From assembly GCA_013433145.1 (NCBI GenBank), contig CM024188.1:6051001-6115000 (forward strand): a stretch of 64,000 nt of DNA. Reading direction: 5' to 3'. The notes beneath the pieces were generated by a model. It was not told where the DNA came from. It saw nothing but the letters and a program-made list of their open reading frames with translations, and did not search any database. The stretch's first letter is position 1, and each line of letters opens with the position of its first letter. Positions 61,301-64,000 of this stretch are shown here, one piece after another. The DNA comes from Ascaris suum (Eukaryota > Nematoda > Chromadorea > Rhabditida > Ascarididae). The translations under genes were made by a program, and so were the position numbers.

Positions 61301-63013
61301 TGCTCTTGCGGGAATGGCTGAAAATGTTGGTTAAAAAAAAGCTCGAGACAGCGTTTAAGTGTCATGTTGCATTTGCACAAATCAGCATTTGCCTGAAGAA
61401 TCTTCTCGAAAATAACGAATAAATTCTACTGTAATTACATCAATGAGACAGTCTACAACAGAAAGGGTGATGAAGGTGATTCGTCGCAAATAAATAGTTC
61501 TAAAGGGGAGTATCAACTAAAAGAGAAAATTTATGCTTGCAAATTGAACGCACTCTACACTAGATATATGTAACAAGATAATCAGATCAGTGGGAGGATA
61601 TAAGGAAGAATAAGTGACAGTAGCAGAGTGCATGTCTAGAAAGACTGGATAACTGTAGGGAAAAGGAGACGAACAAACAATATTGAGGACCAGAAAAAGA
61701 AAACGGAAGAAAGAGTTCAAACAAACATAACCGCAATAAAGAGCAATGCAATCGAGTTATATTGGATGTCGAAAGCATTTTGAATGGAAGAAACCAGAAA
61801 GACCAACAAACGAAAGCATATTGTTTTCACTACAACTTTCCAAGGCATAAAATTGTGACGTGACAACTGCATAACAAACAGGAAACGTCGTTAAAGCCGA
61901 ATCAGAATAATGGACACTAAAAGCGTCGACGGCAGCTCAGTTACAAAGCATTTGCTCGGCAAGCGAAAGGTCGCGGATTTGCTCCTATCATCAGATGAAA
62001 CTTTCACTGATCATCAAACAACGATTAAAGCCTTATCACCTAAGAGAAATCTGTATGAAAACTATTTTGTATAGCAAAAGAGAAGCTGAGATGTGCTGTA
62101 TCTACTTTTTGTGGAGCAAACGATGAAGTTCCTAAGCAAACAGGAGGAAAAAGAGTAAGATATGAGAGAGGGAGGAGGGAAGGGGACAACATTTGAAAAT
62201 AAGCGAGGTAATCTCCGTTTAAGACTCCAAAAAACGACGTCTGCAAATATGCACCATATTGGATGCACTTGTTCAAGTTTCTTGGCCACGTCTAAGAAAT
62301 GCAATTATCACAACGCTTGGCCAACTGGACGAAAAAGAAAAGAGCCAGTTGAGCAGCATGCACTCATGCGCACCACCCGACACAACGCTTTCCGTAAACG
62401 AAACAATTCACTAGAGGGACAACACACATTTACCGATTTACGCACAACATCATCTGCATTATAACGCTCCAATCAGCGGAGAACAGAATATAGTATTTTT
62501 GAGGAATGCTTCCCTCGTATAGTTAATTACGTGAATATGCTCGGTGTATCCTAAATTCTCACCAGAATTCTTCACACAAACTAGACTGCAGCATATTCAA
62601 TCGACAATGCAGCTGAAGGTGATCACAGCAGGTCACTACATATACTTCTTAGCATTCTTTTCACTTCGACAACTCCGTAACAATAATCATAAAATAGGCT
62701 TTTCTAAGATGAAAAAAAAATGGAAGCAAATTATTCGTCTCCAGCTTAGTGCACAGCCCTGTGTTTACCTATATCAAGGGTGAACTATGGAAGCTCGTCT
62801 AACAAACAATTTCAAAGTCTCGTATGAGTTACCTCTAATTCGTCGCCCGAATTGCTTATATTTTTCAAGAACACTATTGAAAGAGCGGCAGTCACTGTAA
62901 GCAGATGGCAGGATATCACGATCATCTTGGCACTCGACAAGCATCGTATCATGTGCTGTGACAGGCTCTTCTGATTCATCAAACAACAGCATCTCTTCAT
63001 TTCCAACGGCCAT
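37187..63013 (-). CDS. Neuralized-type E3 ubiquitin ligase gene (13-exon model, about 702 aa)
   Basis: Whole-locus entry; exons are listed separately. The product has two Neuralized homology repeats (NHR1 about residues 125-283, NHR2 about 344-497), a Pro-rich linker, and a C-terminal C3HC4 RING (about 651-689) ending IRIYKS. Known members ubiquitinate the DSL ligands of Notch (Delta/Serrate) and promote their endocytosis: NHR domains bind the ligand and the RING recruits the E2. All eleven exons from 51438 down join in frame with consensus GT/AG sites. Adding the two tentative 5' exons gives 2109 nt, exactly divisible by three. The length is within the family range (human NEURL1 574, fly Neur 754). 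Introns reach several kb (6.1 kb between NHR1 and the linker; about 8 kb for intron 1). Confidence 0.93.
37701..37863 (-). CDS. Neuralized exon 12: Pro/Ser linker and first RING cysteines
   Basis: Acceptor atattttcag, donor GCTAAG|GTAGAT (phase 0). A disordered Pro/Ser-rich linker (PPIRPLSMVSPTSRPQQPSV) is followed by acidic DEEADDGEECKICMSAK. CKIC provides the first two zinc ligands of the RING. Confidence 0.95.
38218..38403 (-). CDS. Neuralized exon 11: linker
   Basis: Opens in phase with exon 10 after aaatgttaag (an unusual but usable acceptor); donor GCAAG|GTAAAA. It encodes a low-complexity Pro/Arg-rich linker (RRPMLTPLRDPQRPMMPDPQ) with the short conserved-looking stretch GDDLLVLLENID. 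Confidence 0.88.
39742..39874 (-). CDS. Neuralized exon 10: linker after NHR2
   Basis: Acceptor cgttgtag, donor GATTT|GTAAGT. Only one frame is open after the acceptor (AVKVGSTSAVQQRVPPLPAT, then RGPRLLLDLSPEPRPP), and its phase matches both neighbours. Confidence 0.88.
40355..40474 (-). CDS. Neuralized exon 9: end of NHR2
   Basis: Acceptor gtttgcag, donor CTTG|GTTCGT. Reads GEVYFAKNNLPPRIIIHVDT then EVRLWAFFDVYGSTQRVRLL. This matches the closing strands of an NHR domain (VDxxxxLWAxxDVYGxxxxVRLLG). Confidence 0.95.
41234..41432 (-). CDS. Neuralized exon 8: middle of NHR2
   Basis: Acceptor cgatttgcag, donor GAAAG|GTTTGC. Encodes ILDVESAYTGSMAFGLTCCD, PITVQSSSLPVDSDDLLERP, EYWVSIKDVG and DELSFWMTEKG. 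The pattern G-S-M-A-F-G-L-T-x-C-x-P, ...LPxDxDxLLxRPEYWV is typical of NHR repeat 2. Confidence 0.96.
41642..41662. repeat. Poly-T tract (21 T)
   Basis: A run of 21 T (A on the gene's sense strand) within the intron between exons 7 and 8. It is not a polypyrimidine tract for either exon on the minus strand. Confidence 0.95.
41725..41869 (-). CDS. Neuralized exon 7: start of NHR2
   Basis: Acceptor ttgcattcag, donor ATTCAG|GTTGGT (phase 0). Reads PLTFHSVRGKHITLSHNYTV then AERYAGEYACGYVFTSRPL. The F-H-x-V-x-G-x-x-I start and ...A.R...Y..G.VF..RPL are the NHR opening strands. Its 1-nt start phase matches exon 6. Confidence 0.95.
43227..43407 (-). CDS. Neuralized exon 6: Ser-rich inter-NHR linker
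   Basis: Acceptor ctgcttttag, donor GGCAA|GTGCTG (weak). Reads PSDVRIRPTRSGGGRSRTSR, then a Ser-rich run. The start phase fits the G left by exon 5 (giving ...LEFV-D-PSDV...) and the end phase fits exon 7. No intervening exon is required across the 6-kb upstream intron. Confidence 0.8.
43408..49475 (-). other. Neuralized intron 5 (6.1 kb) with exon-like patches
   Basis: Mostly AT-rich. Near 47700-47640 on the minus strand an acceptor (ttcttcatag) is followed by a segment open in all three frames, one reading EFLHGVKDTDIGQKLQALK; skipping it keeps phase, so it is not needed. Near 45.2 kb a Ser-rich frame is also unneeded. At about 49380-49330 a degenerate echo of the end of exon 5 occurs (see findings). 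Confidence 0.6.
49476..49705 (-). CDS. Neuralized exon 5: second half of NHR1
   Basis: Acceptor atactattag, donor TTTGTTG|GTGAGT. Reads FACPDLTSKDGYWAKALPER, YSVEGSILHFYVNAEGELYY, GINGVLKGQF and LWVIVDIYGNSSSLEFV. 'PDLTxKxGYWAKALPER' is near-invariant in NHR1 of Neuralized. Confidence 0.98.
50438..50563 (-). CDS. Neuralized exon 4: middle of NHR1
   Basis: Acceptor aaacctccag, donor CCCAA|GTAAGA. Reads PIQIDEQVCIRFSEVVTNWS then GVLRFGVTNVDPQTFSDVEL. This is the 'E.V.W.G.LRFG.T..DP' core of NHR. Confidence 0.97.
51223..51438 (-). CDS. Neuralized exon 3: start of NHR1
   Basis: Acceptor tttatattgtag, donor AGCAG|GTAGTT. A 30-odd residue acidic lead (GADEISEALPDDGVQIANFD) is followed by LPQLTFHQVHGANIQILRGG then RVAKRKESFCKGLAFSSR. 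LTFHxVHGxNIxxLxxGRVAKRxESFCxGxxFS is the diagnostic NHR1 opening. The 1-nt start means a phase-2 upstream exon exists. Confidence 0.97.
53790..53855 (+). mobile_element. Possible Penelope-like element tail with hammerhead-like core
   Basis: The segment gtaacgatggcgttgtaacgt, cgaaacg and then ccaataaagg has the layout seen at the ends of Penelope-like elements: a cGAtG box, a short hairpin (GGCGTT/AACGTC, one mismatch, GT loop), then GAAACG and AATAAA. That box-hairpin-GAAA order is the hammerhead ribozyme core carried by these elements. The first box is not a perfect CUGAUGA, so if real this is a worn copy. No Penelope reverse transcriptase was seen nearby. Confidence 0.35.
54532..54625 (-). 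CDS. Tentative Neuralized exon 2 (or alternative first exon)
   Basis: A perfect donor (CATCGACG|GTAAGT) in phase 2, as exon 3 requires, follows the frame AVFGPCLEVMEGLLVFVVEQ SGPAKGVRHR. Acceptors tcgtttag or gtggcag at 54626/54620 give the phase-1 entry that exon 1 needs. Alternatively the in-frame ATG at 54596 could be a start codon. The N-terminus of Neuralized proteins is poorly conserved, so homology cannot confirm this. Confidence 0.42.
56790..57185 (-). CDS. Open frame with a phase-2 donor; possible alternative first exon
   Basis: A 131-codon minus frame ends at a good donor (CTCGAACG|GTAGGT) in the phase that exon 3 of Neuralized accepts. The last 45 residues are hydrophobic and Cys-rich (QLSFVCIVNTCWNALAGFNF). 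Codon use before that is unremarkable, and two other frames offer short alternatives (MHWLDLIFSN). It may be fortuitous. Confidence 0.18.
   Translation of the reverse strand: MRESISIKECAACRQEAKSRLRRPAQKRTSSTRNGGDCSLFRCRVYAHIVRPSGEPPRATFFFLSTSITKIHLRPIDNCRQPIALLSTPGTLPLLLVPLFERRVQYCYQLSFVCIVNTCWNALAGFNFLER
57291..57302. repeat. Poly-C tract (12 C)
   Basis: An uninterrupted run of 12 C. An A-run of about 18 lies close by at 57388-57405. Confidence 0.95.
58085..58097. repeat. Poly-C tract (13 C)
   Basis: An uninterrupted run of 13 C in a C-rich stretch, inside Neuralized intron 1. A 10-C run follows at 58464-58473. Confidence 0.95.
58904..60447 (+). mobile_element. Decayed CR1-like LINE reverse transcriptase
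   Basis: Several frames, separated by stops and shifts, carry the ordered landmarks of a CR1/Jockey-type reverse transcriptase. First, LSDDVVKGKILANFFSELFK (linker before RT) at about 58.93 kb. Then LISSVGSVFVLGQSTTSRFI-SLMNDW at about 59.25 kb, matching the consensus ...QHGFxxGRSTxxQLLxxxNDW. Then an eroded palm region. Then AMLEYRLAVWSLYRISEIKD-TLKQQKAFTRRT at about 60.0-60.1 kb (consensus LLEYxxxVWSPYxxxxIxxLExVQRxFTRR). Last, DHRLKANFASCSKMINKL and FTNRTTCSWNKLPWNCADEL (consensus RxxxxWNxLP) to the stop. The catalytic FADD box is not recognisable. The element is dead, 5'-truncated, and opposite in strand to the host intron. Confidence 0.8.
60448..62832. other. No gene recognised; Neuralized intron 1 sequence
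   Basis: AT-rich or pyrimidine-rich DNA (T/C-rich on minus near 61.6-62.3 kb). Long frames there have biased composition but no motif or splice support. Confidence 0.5.
62833..63013 (-). CDS. Tentative first coding exon of Neuralized, or of an unidentified upstream gene
   Basis: ATG opens 60 codons of clearly coding character: MAVGNEEMLLFDESEEPVTA, HDTMLVECQDDRDILPSAYS, DCRSFNSVLEKYKQFGRRIR. A good phase-1 donor (TTAGAG|GTAACT) follows. The phase is compatible with the 54.6-kb exon, and the total then sums to whole codons. An in-frame ATG nine codons upstream is possible. I do not recognise the sequence, and it could belong to another minus-strand gene whose next exon I missed. Confidence 0.5.
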
Positions 63014-63493
63014 CGTGAATGAATTGTTAACGAGGCGCAATATTACGATAAATGACGAATGCAGAAATTGAATAATGGCCCACCAAATGCACCGAATATC
63101 CGTTCACTCGAATGAGTATTGACGATTAGCTGCTAATGCAGAGAATCAAAGTATGAGTGAACTTCAACCGCAATTTTGCGCCACACCACCACCAGATGGT
63201 AGTGCAGTGAGTGGGGAAGTCAACAATAGCAACAACAGCTGTTAAGCACACCCTCAGCACTTCAGGCGACTACCTCCCATCAGGAAGGAAACGTCAATCG
63301 CAGAAATAAAGCCAACACGATCACATCCGCGTCAACTGTAACAACGGTCGCCATCGACGAAAAATTAACACCTACATGCCCACAAATGCATTCAGCAATA
63401 GCGCACACCTTCATGGATTCAAATGCTGCCGAAAACGAGGTAGACCGCATTGCTTGAACCACTTCAGCTTAGTTTCCCCTGTCGATGCAGCAG

Positions 63494-63628
63494 TCAAGTG
63501 TCCACAGCATTAGAAAAATGTTTCGAGTTCAGAGTTGTGGACAAACTTCTAGCCAGAAGTTTGCTGCATGTAACGAATTGAGGTATGCTAAGAACGAGGA
63601 AAGCAAATGCACAAAACAAGTGCAGCAT
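63494..63628 (-). CDS. Candidate small secreted peptide ORF (antisense alternative present)
   Basis: ATG begins a convincing signal peptide (MLHLFCAFAFLVLSIPQFVT, then C) and 44 codons end at TGA. A possible short intron (donor AGAA|GTTTGT at 63558; acceptor catcgacag at 63484) would instead join ...SKLLAR to RETKLKWFKQCGLPRFRQHL NP and a stop. On the opposite strand, about 63585-63701, a short frame encodes a Cys-rich EGF/EB-like string (NKCSIGGECIHLSKCKGQLL CQC). Only one strand is likely real. The products are unidentified. Confidence 0.3.
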   Translation of the reverse strand: MLHLFCAFAFLVLSIPQFVTCSKLLARSLSTTLNSKHFSNAVDT

Positions 63629-63729
63629 AGGCGGCGAATGCATCCACCTTTCGAAATGCAAAGGCCAACTGTTATGCCAATGTGCGTCATTAATGCAATA
63701 GTACCGTGTATCCAAGTGGCGTAGGAGCT

Positions 63730-64000
63730 TGCCAATACTTCTTGATGAAAATGTCTCAGTGCCTGCCCTTGCGTTGCCTTATACAAAAATCAGTGCAGTT
63801 GAAAAGTTATAAAGAACAATACCCATAAAAACAGAAAATACTCTAAAAAGCAACTTTTTCCTTACGTTTAATCAATAAACGAATATGCTGATTACAAACT
63901 GCTGGATCATCATTTCAAGTGGATGCAACTTCCTTACATTATACTTGCAAAGAGGAGACGAACTCATAGGAATCCAGCAAGAGAAAAAACGACAACCAAC
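63730..64000. other. No gene recognised
   Basis: The AT-rich right edge of the window. Nothing here supports a gene, though the cysteine-rich plus-strand frame could continue beyond the window through splicing. Confidence 0.4.

Overview
The window is nuclear DNA of a nematode. It is AT-rich, with small exons separated by introns of hundreds to thousands of bases, pyrimidine-rich acceptors of the TTTTCAG type, and no bacterial features. The long introns and frequent poly-G/poly-C tracts would suit a strongylid-type (clade V) worm; that placement is inference and was not tested by any search. No tRNA, rRNA, CRISPR or prokaryotic operon was seen.

One gene is certain. The right 40% of the window, on the minus strand, holds a Neuralized-type E3 ubiquitin ligase with two NHR domains and a C-terminal C3HC4 RING. 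Eleven exons between 51438 and 37187 splice in consistent phase. Two more 5' exons (54532-54625 and 62833-63013) are phase-compatible; with them the sum is 2109 nt, or 702 codons plus a stop. Its introns hold a decayed CR1-like LINE reverse transcriptase (58.9-60.4 kb, opposite strand), a possible Penelope-type tail with a hammerhead-like core (53.8 kb), and C-tracts.

The most interesting secondary locus is on the minus strand at 29.2-27.0 kb. A signal-peptide exon can be spliced to an exon encoding a C-x6-C loop (CFFAPVSC) next to dibasic sites. The loop closely resembles the allatostatin-C/somatostatin-type C-[YF]-F-x-P-[IV]-S-C core, so this is a candidate neuropeptide precursor.

The left half (1-37 kb) is mostly non-coding or repeat-derived, with scattered exon-sized open frames. 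These include a possible 86-residue three-exon plus-strand gene (11.4-14.6 kb), a decayed long frame with four stops (22.27-22.94 kb), a possible type II membrane protein first exon (25.8 kb, minus), and a plus-strand fragment with the DEG/ENaC post-TM1 signature FPTVGICN (32.9-33.2 kb) followed by a stop-bearing continuation. All except Neuralized and the LINE are single-sequence inferences and carry modest confidence.
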